Shown here piece after piece: positions 26,201-33,382 of a stretch of DNA of 33,382 nucleotides. Below the pieces are notes generated by a model, which made no database searches, was not told the origin of the DNA, and saw only the letters and a program-made list of their open reading frames with translations. The number at the start of each line of letters is the position of its first letter. Position 1 is the stretch's first letter. The stretch spans positions 1 through 33,382 of the forward strand of contig MIBE01000055.1 in NCBI GenBank assembly GCA_001829415.1. The letters run 5' to 3'. The position numbers were made by a program, and so were the translations under genes. The DNA is from Spirochaetes bacterium GWF1_51_8 (GTDB lineage: Bacteria > Spirochaetota > Brevinematia > Brevinematales > GWF1-51-8).

Positions 26201-28081
26201 TCATTCGGTAAGCGAATCGTAAGGCTGGAGTTTGACTCGGTAGGCTTCACAGAGTTCTTCGTACTTAACCGTGTACTCCTCGAGATCCGTATAGAGACGG
26301 TCGAGTTTCCGGTTACAGTCGTTGAGAGTGGTTCCGAGATCCTTGAGTTTTCCGGTATCGCTCGCGGCCGCCGCGTCGATTAGTGCCTTGTTGGTGGAAT
26401 CCGCCAGCGCTTCCAACTCGACTATCGTTTTTTCCGTTTCATCCATTTTTTTCTTGACAGGATTGAGTGTTTTATTCCGTTCATCGAGGATTTCCGCGCG
26501 TTTTTTCCGCAATTCCTTTTTATTGACATTCAAATCGGTCTGTTGCTTTTTTGCGCTTTCGGTCATGGCGATCCGTTCGTCAGCCCAGCCGTATTTTTCG
26601 AGGAACTCGTCGTAAGTGCCGAGGAAGACGTAAGGGTAAGATTCGCCGCCTTTCATCCCGGGAAGCTCGTCGAAAACTATCAGACGGGTGGGGATCGAGC
26701 GCAGGAACATTTCGTTGTGGGTGACCATGACGACAGCGCCATCGAACTGGTCGATTGCTTCGAGCAACGCGTCCGCGGACTGCATATCGAGATGGTTCGT
26801 GGGTTCGTCGAGGAAGAGCATACTGCACGGCTGGGCGATAATCTTGCCGAGCATGACACGCGCCCGTTCGCCGCCGGACAAGACTTCGACCTTCTTCTGC
26901 GACATATCGCCCTCGAAAAGCATGCTCCCTGCGATACTGCGGGCGCGTTCGCGGGTGGGATCGTCCATGGCGTGATAGATTTCTTCTTCCACAGTCATAT
27001 GAGGCGTCAGTGTATCTTTATTTGTTTGACCGAAGTAGCCTGTTCTTGTCTGGGGATGCATAGTGACCGTTCCGGCCTTCGGCGTCAGTTCCCCGTTCAG
27101 CAGGCGGATCAGTGTCGATTTCCCTTTACCGTTTTTACCGATAATCGCGATCTTCTCGTCCTTCTCCAACGCGAAGTTGAAGCCGCGGATAATGTTTTCG
27201 CCGTCATATCCGAAAGTCAGGCCTTTCGATTCGATGATCCATTTACCGGCAATGGAAGAAAACTGGAACGAAAAATCCAGGTCCTTGATCTCCGCGAGAT
27301 GATCTTTCTTGTCCTTTTTCGCGAGCGTCTTGATACGTGACTGCACCATTCCCGCCAGACGCGCCTTCGCGCGGAAGTGGGTGATGAATTCCTCAATGCG
27401 TTTCCGCTCCTTTTCGTCGTTGAGGCGGGTTTTTTCGTAGATTTCCTCGTCCTTGGCAATCTGAAGGTACATTTTAGATGTATCGCCCTTCATCTTGCGG
27501 ATATTCCGCCGGTGGATCGCGACGGTATGGGTAATGACCGAATCGAGAAATCCGCGGTCGTGTGTGATCAGGATAAACTCTCCGCGCCATTCGCGGAGAA
27601 AACTCTTCAGCCAGCGGATCGAGACGATATCGAGGAAGTTGGTCGGTTCATCCAAAAGGAGCATATCTGGGGAGGCAATCAGCAATTTGGCGAGATTGAT
27701 ACGAACCTGAAAGCCGCCGGAAAAGATATGCGGGGAAGAAGCGAGGTCGTCTTGTGAAAAACCGAGGCCGAAAAGCGTCTTCTCGATCAGCCAATGGTCG
27801 TCCTTGTGCTCTTCGGGTAAGACGGAAGCGCATTCTTCCAGAAGCGTGGCGCGGGTGAAATGGATTTTTTGCTCCATAAAGCCGATAGTGTAATCTTTCG
27901 GAATAGTGACTGTTCCGGTATCCGGCTCCTCGAGCCCGAGAATAATCCGCAGGAGCGTGGATTTCCCATGCCCGTTACGGCCGGTCAGGCCGATCTTTTC
28001 CCCGGCTTGTACCGAAAAGGTGATATTCTCGAATAATACTTGATTGGGATAATATTTTGAAACGTTGATCAGTTGAATCAT
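26201..28081 (-). CDS. ABC-F family ATPase (ribosome-associated)
   Basis: 626 residues, two ABC domains on one chain and no membrane segment. Domain 1: Walker A GRNGHGKST (34-42), signature FSGGFQVRINLAKLL, Walker B LLLDEPTNFLD. A charged helical linker (about 240-300) follows, then domain 2: GKNGKGKST, signature LSGGERARVMLGKI, LFLDEPTNHLD. The C-terminal ~90 residues form a coiled coil. This is the Uup/YbiT/EttA-like layout; such proteins act on the ribosome exit or P-site. Subfamily is not settled. The open frame reaches TTG 28135, but that codon coincides with the -35 box, so ATG 28081 (MIQLINVSKYYP) is the start; its Shine-Dalgarno is weak. Confidence 0.9.
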   Translation of the reverse strand: MIQLINVSKYYPNQVLFENITFSVQAGEKIGLTGRNGHGKSTLLRIILGLEEPDTGTVTIPKDYTIGFMEQKIHFTRATLLEECASVLPEEHKDDHWLIEKTLFGLGFSQDDLASSPHIFSGGFQVRINLAKLLIASPDMLLLDEPTNFLDIVSIRWLKSFLREWRGEFILITHDRGFLDSVITHTVAIHRRNIRKMKGDTSKMYLQIAKDEEIYEKTRLNDEKERKRIEEFITHFRAKARLAGMVQSRIKTLAKKDKKDHLAEIKDLDFSFQFSSIAGKWIIESKGLTFGYDGENIIRGFNFALEKDEKIAIIGKNGKGKSTLIRLLNGELTPKAGTVTMHPQTRTGYFGQTNKDTLTPHMTVEEEIYHAMDDPTRERARSIAGSMLFEGDMSQKKVEVLSGGERARVMLGKIIAQPCSMLFLDEPTNHLDMQSADALLEAIDQFDGAVVMVTHNEMFLRSIPTRLIVFDELPGMKGGESYPYVFLGTYDEFLEKYGWADERIAMTESAKKQQTDLNVNKKELRKKRAEILDERNKTLNPVKKKMDETEKTIVELEALADSTNKALIDAAAASDTGKLKDLGTTLNDCNRKLDRLYTDLEEYTVKYEELCEAYRVKLQPYDSLTE

Positions 28082-28106
28082 GTTTACTACCGGAAATTTT
28101 ACAGAT

Positions 28107-28135
28107 ATTTTATAGGAATAAACACTTTTCGTCAA
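28107..28135 (-). promoter_or_regulatory. Promoter of ABC-F gene
   Basis: Minus strand TTGACG (28130-28135), 17 bp, TAAAAT (28107-28112). Expected leader about 20 nt. Back to back with the promoter at 28158-28185, 22 bp between the -35 boxes. Confidence 0.68.
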
Positions 28136-28157
28136 TAAAAATAATTCAATAAATTGC

Positions 28158-28185
28158 TTGACTGATTATAAAATGAATCTATAAT
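28158..28185 (+). promoter_or_regulatory. Promoter of small Cys-rich protein gene
   Basis: TTGACT (28158-28163), 16 bp, TATAAT (28180-28185): 5/6 and 6/6. One of the strongest promoters of the window, giving a leader of ~20 nt with GGAGGG. Confidence 0.75.
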
Positions 28186-28211
28186 CAATAGGATTGAACA
28201 GGAGGGATTTT

Positions 28212-28478
28212 ATGGAAAAACCGAGATGCGCTTTGAAACTGATCTATAGCTGTTTCGATTGCTTTTACTTTCAGAATCGTTCTTCCAATGTCGATGTGCA
28301 GAAAGAAAAATATCATTGCATAGTGGAAAAAAAAGATTTTTCGTTCGATAAGATGTTCCCGAGCGGCGTTCCTTCATGGTGCCCGTTGCCCGAATTTGAA
28401 AAAATCAAGCCCGCGAAGGAATTCGCTACATTCAGCGAGATACTCCGTAAGCTCGAACAGGTGAGTCCGAAGAAGTAG
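28212..28478 (+). CDS. Small Cys-rich protein of unknown function
   Basis: 88 residues, not recognised. Five Cys at 6, 14, 17, 36 and 57 (C-x7-C-x2-C-x18-C-x20-C) with a Pro-Trp-Cys-Pro near the middle, consistent with a small zinc- or iron-sulfur-binding module. The C-terminal third is a Lys/Glu helix. No signal peptide or TM segment, so cytosolic. The frame could begin at TTG 28194, but GGAGGG (28201-28206) is 5 nt before ATG 28212, so that is the start. It is monocistronic, with a near-consensus promoter and ribosome site, which implies good expression for a short protein. It converges on holB with a 41-bp gap. Confidence 0.8.
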   Translation: MEKPRCALKLIYSCFDCFYFQNRSSNVDVQKEKYHCIVEKKDFSFDKMFPSGVPSWCPLPEFEKIKPAKEFATFSEILRKLEQVSPKK

Positions 28479-28519
28479 TACTTCCGTTCAATCCGCTTGC
28501 AGATGAGTCTTCGAATTGT

Positions 28520-29731
28520 CTATTTGATTTTTTTCTGGTACCAGCGTGAAATATTGAGAAGTAACGCGGGGAACACCGCCTGAGGGCTGACATTTCCGTA
28601 CTTCACCTTTTTCCAAACCGTCTCGATTTCGGCGGACAGTTCCGATATCTCCGCGGTCGTGGTTTTCCTGATTAAGGTTTCCGAAATATCCTGATACTCG
28701 ATGTCGATGAAATTCTTTATTTCGATATTGTGAAGAATTTGTTGACGGAGCAGGTGAAGATTCCTGAAATAGTTCGCGATCTCCTCGAGAAGCTGGATTT
28801 CCATCCCCGGGGCGGAATTATCGCAAACCCTGTCGATGAACTGGAAGACTTCGAAACCGAATTGCACTTGCGGCGCGACCTTGGTGAAAAACTCTCTGAC
28901 ACTCGCGCGCCGTTTTGTCCCGAACTGGTAGACTTCGTCGTTCATCAGATCGAGCGTCGAACGGTAATTACCGGGGTTTTCAAAAAATATCGTTTTAACG
29001 GATTGCGGCGAGAGTTCGTCGAACTTGATTACGATGCTCCGGGAAAGGATTGTCGGCAAAACCTGCCCGATATCCGAAACGGTGATGATGATGAGAGATG
29101 TCGGCGACGGTTCCTCGAAAAGCTTGAGGGCGGAGTTTTGGGCCTGAACAGTCGCATTCTCGAAATCGCCGATGATCGTAATCCGGCGATTTCCCGACGA
29201 TTTCCGTGAGTGGAACTCGATCGCCTCGCGGATGAAGTCTATCGGAATTTTCTGCTTCTTGGAAAGCTCATCGGAAATTTTCTGGAGCTTTTCTGCGAAT
29301 GCGGTATCCGATCCGAGCCGTTGGATGAGGCCGCCGTTCAGGATGCCCGTCTCCAGTTCTTCACGGATCGAGGCGATGTCTATTTTCTTCTCTTTGAGTT
29401 TGTCGGGGATTTCCCCGAGGAAGACCGCCTGCGAGATACGTCCGAGGAAATAACGGAAATATCTTTTAACAAGTTCGTGTAGTTTTTCGTTCGCGGTATT
29501 GCGGATGAAGTAACGGGTTTTCAGGGCGAAATCGTCGTTGCGGTAGAAGAGGAAGTCGGGCGAGAGGAACGGGTCTTTTCCGAGGATTTTTTCAGCGAAA
29601 AGGATTCCCGCGGTGAATTTCCCGCATCCCGGTACGCCGGAAAAGACCAACGTCCGTCCCTGAAAATCCTCATTTAGGAGTTTTTGCAGGAGCGCGGAAG
29701 GGTGTTTCTGTCCGACCAGGCTTTTCTGCAT
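28520..29731 (-). CDS. holB: DNA polymerase III delta' subunit (clamp loader)
   Basis: 403 residues, AAA+ clamp-loader subunit. Walker A GVPGCGKFT at 32-40; IIGDFENATVQAQNSALKLFEEPSP is the Walker-B-position and N-A-L-K-x-x-E-E-P motif typical of delta'/DnaX; ILSRS is sensor 1. Compared with usual delta' it carries a ~90-residue extra stretch between Walker A and the FEN motif (about 55-175) and lacks the four-Cys zinc module. The Walker A site is well kept, though in enteric delta' it is inactive. Last gene of the pyrB-recJ-holB run; its ATG directly follows the recJ stop (TAGATG). Confidence 0.85.
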   Translation of the reverse strand: MQKSLVGQKHPSALLQKLLNEDFQGRTLVFSGVPGCGKFTAGILFAEKILGKDPFLSPDFLFYRNDDFALKTRYFIRNTANEKLHELVKRYFRYFLGRISQAVFLGEIPDKLKEKKIDIASIREELETGILNGGLIQRLGSDTAFAEKLQKISDELSKKQKIPIDFIREAIEFHSRKSSGNRRITIIGDFENATVQAQNSALKLFEEPSPTSLIIITVSDIGQVLPTILSRSIVIKFDELSPQSVKTIFFENPGNYRSTLDLMNDEVYQFGTKRRASVREFFTKVAPQVQFGFEVFQFIDRVCDNSAPGMEIQLLEEIANYFRNLHLLRQQILHNIEIKNFIDIEYQDISETLIRKTTTAEISELSAEIETVWKKVKYGNVSPQAVFPALLLNISRWYQKKIK

Positions 29732-31966
29732 CTACTTCTTCCCCCGGATATCGGTAAAAACGAGCCTCGCTTCCGATACGCCGTTGTATGTATTCACTTC
29801 GGGATAGGCGATTATATCGAAAAGCGTGTATTCTTTCAGGAGCTGAAGTACAGTTTTCGCGGCGTTCCACGCAACCATCCTGATCGTCGATTCATTCTTT
29901 TTCAGCGTGAGCAGGGCGTGATCGTTCTCTTTTCCCATATAATAGGTGTCGGTGATCTTGACGTTCTCAAAAAGGTAATTGGGGAATTCGTTGGAATGCC
30001 CGACCGGTTCGAGGGTATTTTCGAGGTATCGGATATTGTTCTGGTTGATCTCGCTGAAATCGCTCATCACGGAATCGATCAGGATTTCCTCTTTCAGCAC
30101 ATCATTCTCATGGATCGAGACGTATTCATTTGCCTTCGCGATAAACTCCTCGACCTTTTCGGTTATTAACGTGAACCCGCCCGCATACTTATGTCCGCCG
30201 TATTGGGTGAAGTACTCGGACATATTTTCGAGCATCTTCACCACTTCGAATTCGCCGCTGACCCGCATCGATCCGGTATACTCGCCGTTCTCCATCGAAA
30301 TGATGATCGCGGGTTTCTGGTACTCGTGAGCGATCTTGTTCGCGAGCAGTCCGGTGATTCCCTTGGGGATTTTTTCCGAGGCGAGTATCAGGATTTTATC
30401 CGCATGACGATTGTTTTCGATAAAAGAATTTTTAATAAACTCTTCGGATGTCTTCAGGAGATTTTTTCTCTGCACGTCCTTTTTCACAATATCCTTAGCG
30501 AGGGTTTCGCCCTCGTTGACCTTGTTGCTGATCAGGAGTTCCGCGCTCAGGCTTCCGGTTCCCATCCGGCCGGGGGAATTCAGTAACGGGGCGATATTCC
30601 ATCCGACTTGTTTCGACGTGATCTTTTCGAGCGGCAGTTGGGTTTCCCTGAGAAGCGAGATAAGCCCCGTGGGAGCGTGCGCGAAAAGTTTCAGCCCGTT
30701 CTTGACGATATTCCTGTTCTCTCCGGTCAACGGCATAATATCCGCTACCGTCCCGATTGCGGCAAGCGGCAGGAACTCGCTGATCGTATCGACGAAACGG
30801 GTGTTGCGTGTCAGAAGAAGCCTTCGGTAGACCTCGGCGCAGACTTCGCAATCCGCGATACTCCTGTGCATCTTCGCGGGGTCGGGATAAAACCCGAGGT
30901 AATTCGCGATCGTAAGGAGCTGATGGTCTTTCGCTTTCCGGAGCATCACTTTTGACATCTTGAGCGTGTCTTCCATCGGGTTGACGATCTGGGGGAGACT
31001 TGCCTTTTTCAGGTGATGCTGGAGAAACTTGAGGTCGAAGTCGATCAGGTTGTGCCCGATGATTTTTCTATCGCCGATGAACTCAAGGAGTTCTTTCAGC
31101 GCTGTTTCTATCGAAACACCGTCGGTCAGCATCCCGGCGTCTATCCCGGTGATCTTCGTAATCTCAGGCGTGATCGTTTTCGCGGTCTTGATCAGTTTCT
31201 GGAACCTCGCGGTCACGATACCGTTTTTAAGCATGACCGCGCCTATTTCGATAATGTCATCATAATGAGGATTGAGGCCGGTCGTCTCGAGGTCGAGAAC
31301 CACCAGTTCTTTATCGAAGTACTCGGGAAGCTCTTTCTTCTCGAGCGCCGCCCAAGCAAGTTTCAATGCCACGCCCGCCCCGCAGAGTGAACGGAACGGA
31401 TACGGGTCTTCGGCGATCTTCGGGTTGATTACCGCATAGGCCTCGGGAATAGTATCGCGGGGCTCGTGATGGTCGGTGATGATGACAGTGAGGCCGAGTT
31501 TGTTCGCAAGCTCGACTTCCTTCAGCGCGGTAATCCCGCAATCGACCGTGATGAGAAGACTGATCTCGTTCATCGCCGCCCATTCGACAGCGTCCTTCGA
31601 GAGCCCATAGCTCTCGTAACCTTCAGGGATGCGGTAAGTTACCTGCGCTCCGAGTTTATCGAGGAGTTTGTAGATAATCGCCGTAGCGGTCACCCCGTCA
31701 ACATCGCGGTCGCCGAATACTAAAATCCCTTTTTTATTCTTGATCGTTTCTTCAATTTTAAAAATAGCTTTATGGATATCCCTGAAAATGAAAGGGTTGT
31801 GAAGATTGAGAAAATTCGGATAGAGGTATTCCATCGCGTCGAGATAGGTCTCAATTCCGCGATTGGCAAGGACATTGACGATAAAATCAGGCAGAACGAG
31901 GCTTTGCTTGAGTAGTGTGATTGTTTCCTTACGGGAAGTGCGCATTTTCCAATCGTATTCTTTCAT
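29732..31966 (-). CDS. recJ: RecJ 5'-3' ssDNA exonuclease with inserted DEDDh 3'-5' exonuclease domain
   Basis: 744 residues from ATG 31966 (behind AGGGA; the frame extends to 32095 only as a shadow inside pyrB). RecJ core: DRDVDG at 86-91, ITVDCG near 140, DHH at 165-167, CGAG near 195-198, TVADIMPLTGENR at 406-418, then DHHA1 with YGGHKYAGGF. Between CGAGVALK and TVAD sits an extra ~170 residues (about 219-387) that is a full DnaQ-type exonuclease: ExoI VVLDLETTG (Asp225, Glu227), ExoII GHNLIDFDLKFL (Asp311), ExoIII HRSIAD (His367, Asp372). Without the insert the length equals ordinary RecJ (~574). RecJ degrades 5' ends in recombination and mismatch repair; the second active site is 3'-5'. 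Next gene is holB. Confidence 0.92.
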   Translation of the reverse strand: MKEYDWKMRTSRKETITLLKQSLVLPDFIVNVLANRGIETYLDAMEYLYPNFLNLHNPFIFRDIHKAIFKIEETIKNKKGILVFGDRDVDGVTATAIIYKLLDKLGAQVTYRIPEGYESYGLSKDAVEWAAMNEISLLITVDCGITALKEVELANKLGLTVIITDHHEPRDTIPEAYAVINPKIAEDPYPFRSLCGAGVALKLAWAALEKKELPEYFDKELVVLDLETTGLNPHYDDIIEIGAVMLKNGIVTARFQKLIKTAKTITPEITKITGIDAGMLTDGVSIETALKELLEFIGDRKIIGHNLIDFDLKFLQHHLKKASLPQIVNPMEDTLKMSKVMLRKAKDHQLLTIANYLGFYPDPAKMHRSIADCEVCAEVYRRLLLTRNTRFVDTISEFLPLAAIGTVADIMPLTGENRNIVKNGLKLFAHAPTGLISLLRETQLPLEKITSKQVGWNIAPLLNSPGRMGTGSLSAELLISNKVNEGETLAKDIVKKDVQRKNLLKTSEEFIKNSFIENNRHADKILILASEKIPKGITGLLANKIAHEYQKPAIIISMENGEYTGSMRVSGEFEVVKMLENMSEYFTQYGGHKYAGGFTLITEKVEEFIAKANEYVSIHENDVLKEEILIDSVMSDFSEINQNNIRYLENTLEPVGHSNEFPNYLFENVKITDTYYMGKENDHALLTLKKNESTIRMVAWNAAKTVLQLLKEYTLFDIIAYPEVNTYNGVSEARLVFTDIRGKK

Positions 31967-31976
31967 CGACCGTTCC

Positions 31977-32897
31977 CTATCGGTTTTCGAGCAGTATGGA
32001 CAGGAGCGCCATACGGATATAAAGCCCGTTGTGGGCCTGTCTGAAGTAGGCGGCGCGGGGATCTTTGTCCACCTCGTACTTGATCTCGTCGACACGGGGC
32101 AAGGGATGCATCACTATCGATTTCTCGGGCAGGACATCCATAATCTCGTTGTCGATGATGTAGACACCGTGAGCCTTCTCGTATTCCTCGATACTGGTAA
32201 AACGCTCGCGCTGGATACGGGTCTGGTAGATGACATCCACCTTTCCGGCGACATCTTTCAGGTCGGGCGATTCCTCGAAAGAAACGCCGTGTTTCTGAAG
32301 GTGCTCCTTGATATCGGAACCCATCGTGACGTTAGGGGGTGAAACAAAGTACATCTTTACATTGTCGTACTTTGAAAGAAGATATGCTAACGACCGGACG
32401 GTGCGTCCGTTGGAAAGGTCGCCGACCATGGCGATCTTCAGGCCGTCGATACGGCCGATTTCTTTTTTAATCGTATAGATATCGAGCAGGGATTGCGACG
32501 GGTGCTGTCCGGTACCGTCTCCGGCGTTGATAATAGGGATTTCGCTGACTTCGCTTGCCCGGTGGGCGGCGCCCGTCTCGAAATGACGCAGGACGATCAC
32601 ATCGCCGTATCCGGAAAGGACACGGATCGTATCCTCGAGAGTTTCGCCCTTAGCCGCAGACGAAAAGTTTTGCGCGTTCTCCGTCGATGCCACGTTTCCG
32701 CCGAGACGCATCATAGCCGCTTCGAACGACAAACGAGTCCTTGTCGACGGCTCGTAGAACAGAGATATCATGATTTTATTAGCGAGAGATTTCACCTGTG
32801 TGGACAGTTTCTCCATACCCCGCGCGACATCGAATAACTCCTCGAGCGATTCGCGGGTGAACTGCTGTGATTCTATGACATGGTTTAACTTCATCAT
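31977..32897 (-). CDS. pyrB: Aspartate carbamoyltransferase catalytic subunit
   Basis: Second step of pyrimidine synthesis: carbamoyl phosphate plus aspartate to carbamoyl aspartate. 306 residues. Carbamoyl-phosphate site FYEPSTRTRLSFE near 48-60; HPSQSLLDIYTI; TRIQRERF; HPLPRVDEI; and NGLYIRMALL at the end, all typical of ATCase rather than OTCase. No pyrI regulatory subunit gene is adjacent. Two ATG codons are in tandem (32897, 32894); GGAGG is 3 nt from the first and 6 nt from the second, so the shorter form is possible. Stop is 10 nt before recJ. No pyrimidine attenuator leader is seen. Confidence 0.95.
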   Translation of the reverse strand: MMKLNHVIESQQFTRESLEELFDVARGMEKLSTQVKSLANKIMISLFYEPSTRTRLSFEAAMMRLGGNVASTENAQNFSSAAKGETLEDTIRVLSGYGDVIVLRHFETGAAHRASEVSEIPIINAGDGTGQHPSQSLLDIYTIKKEIGRIDGLKIAMVGDLSNGRTVRSLAYLLSKYDNVKMYFVSPPNVTMGSDIKEHLQKHGVSFEESPDLKDVAGKVDVIYQTRIQRERFTSIEEYEKAHGVYIIDNEIMDVLPEKSIVMHPLPRVDEIKYEVDKDPRAAYFRQAHNGLYIRMALLSILLENR

Positions 32898-32922
32898 TCC
32901 CCTCCGGAATAGACAACAGATT

Positions 32923-32928
32923 ATTATA
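32923..32928 (-). promoter_or_regulatory. Possible -10 box of pyrB operon
   Basis: Minus strand TATAAT about 25 bp before the pyrB ATG, in an otherwise AT-rich gap (32898-32986). No good -35 at 16-18 bp (best TTTTCT), so only a tentative promoter. Confidence 0.35.
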
Positions 32929-32986
32929 AAGCAAAACTTCCGAAAAGAAAAGAATCGGCATTGGAATGGTTGTATTGCGATAAAGA

Positions 32987-33382
32987 CTATATCCCGAAGT
33001 AGGTTTCCACGGCGATATTGTATCCCTGGAAACCGAACTCGCCGGGGTACCTTCCGAGTTCCTTCCCGTAAAGCGAGAAGTGGACTTTAAGATGGAAGTA
33101 CCAGATCGGGATGAGATTGAGCACGGGGACGTTTCCCATGATCGCGGGGGTGATATGCACCGTAAACCCAAGCGTGGGATAACCGGCGTTGATACCCGCC
33201 CCGATATGAAAAATATCGAAGAGGAACTTTATATCGAATCCGGCATGGATCTTCGCGAGGAACGATACGGGATAAGTATAGAGAAGGTCGTCGAACTGGA
33301 AATAGAATGACGGCTCGTTAATGATAAACCAGATGGACTTTGTCAGCGGGAGAGTATAACGGAAACCGAGTGAAAGATCGGG
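32987..33382 (-). CDS. C-terminal part of a beta-barrel-like outer-membrane protein (5' end outside window)
   Basis: An open minus-strand frame runs from the right edge to a TAG at 32987-32989, giving 131 residues with no start inside, so the gene begins to the right of the window. The sequence alternates hydrophobic and polar residues in strands with many Tyr, Phe and Gly (FRYTLPLTKSIWFIIN, FYFQFDDLLYTYPVSF, FHLKVHFSLYGKEL, YNIAVETYFGI) and ends in a Phe-Gly-Ile, like the last strand of an outer-membrane barrel. Family not recognised. It is followed by an 89-bp gap before pyrB. Confidence 0.7.
   Translation of the reverse strand, partial: PDLSLGFRYTLPLTKSIWFIINEPSFYFQFDDLLYTYPVSFLAKIHAGFDIKFLFDIFHIGAGINAGYPTLGFTVHITPAIMGNVPVLNLIPIWYFHLKVHFSLYGKELGRYPGEFGFQGYNIAVETYFGI

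Noticed and set aside
28082..28135. N-terminal extension of the ABC-F protein from TTG 28135
   Set aside because: The TTG coincides with the -35 box of a good promoter, and ABC-F homology begins at the ATG at 28081.
31967..32095. 43-residue N-terminal extension of RecJ
   Set aside because: Would lie inside pyrB in another frame, is Arg/Ser/Thr/Pro-rich and unlike RecJ; ATG 31966 has a ribosome site 10 nt after pyrB.

Overview
The window reads as ordinary, densely packed chromosome from a diderm, probably anaerobic bacterium. An Lpt-type lipopolysaccharide transport pair, two lipoproteins and a beta-barrel fragment point to an outer membrane. A 6-TM chemoreceptor, a class III adenylate cyclase with a C-terminal helical extension, a paired-REC response regulator and a FlgT-like repeat protein would suit a spirochaete-like lineage, but this assignment is a guess from gene content only. 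No rRNA, tRNA, IS element, phage gene or CRISPR array was seen.

Layout. (1) 1-3250, +: repeat protein with FlgT-like C-terminus (5'-truncated), adenylate cyclase, unknown protein. (2) 6194-3251, -: lptC-like lipoprotein, long lptA-like protein, TrmB-type regulator, CDA-fold deaminase. (3) 6323-7006, +: endonuclease V, apparently from a leaderless mRNA. (4) 11429-6990, -: five-gene signalling operon DRTGG / CBS-CBS-HATPase / chemoreceptor / DRTGG / PHP. (5) 13924-11492, -: leuS. (6) 14066-17313, +: REC-REC-degenerate GGDEF protein, tyrS, sirtuin. (7) 22705-17310, -: phenylacetate-CoA ligase, lysozyme-like exported protein, TPR lipoprotein, long-chain acyl-CoA synthetase, nitroreductase, behind a leader that can fold into a 15-bp interrupted hairpin. 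(8) 28081-22873, -: ABC-F ATPase and an AddB-type nuclease. (9) 28212-28478, +: small Cys-rich protein. (10) 32897-28520, -: pyrB, a RecJ with an inserted DEDDh exonuclease domain, holB. (11) 33382-32987, -: C-terminal end of a beta-barrel-like protein.

Genes within a run overlap or are separated by fewer than 30 bp, so translational coupling is likely. Upstream of most runs there is a good sigma-70/A type promoter (TTGAYA, 16-17 bp, TATAAT or TAAAAT). No convincing intrinsic terminator was found anywhere; convergent genes abut or overlap.

The most unusual item is the RecJ with an intact 3'-5' exonuclease domain spliced into its DHH phosphoesterase core, encoded directly before the DNA polymerase III delta' gene. 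Next are the DRTGG/PHP/CBS-HATPase operon with a chemoreceptor embedded in it, the structured leader before the phenylacetate-CoA ligase, and the leaderless endonuclease V promoter. Several starts were moved from the longest open frame to internal codons because of Shine-Dalgarno or promoter evidence; each case is explained in its entry. There is no gene-free stretch longer than about 170 bp.
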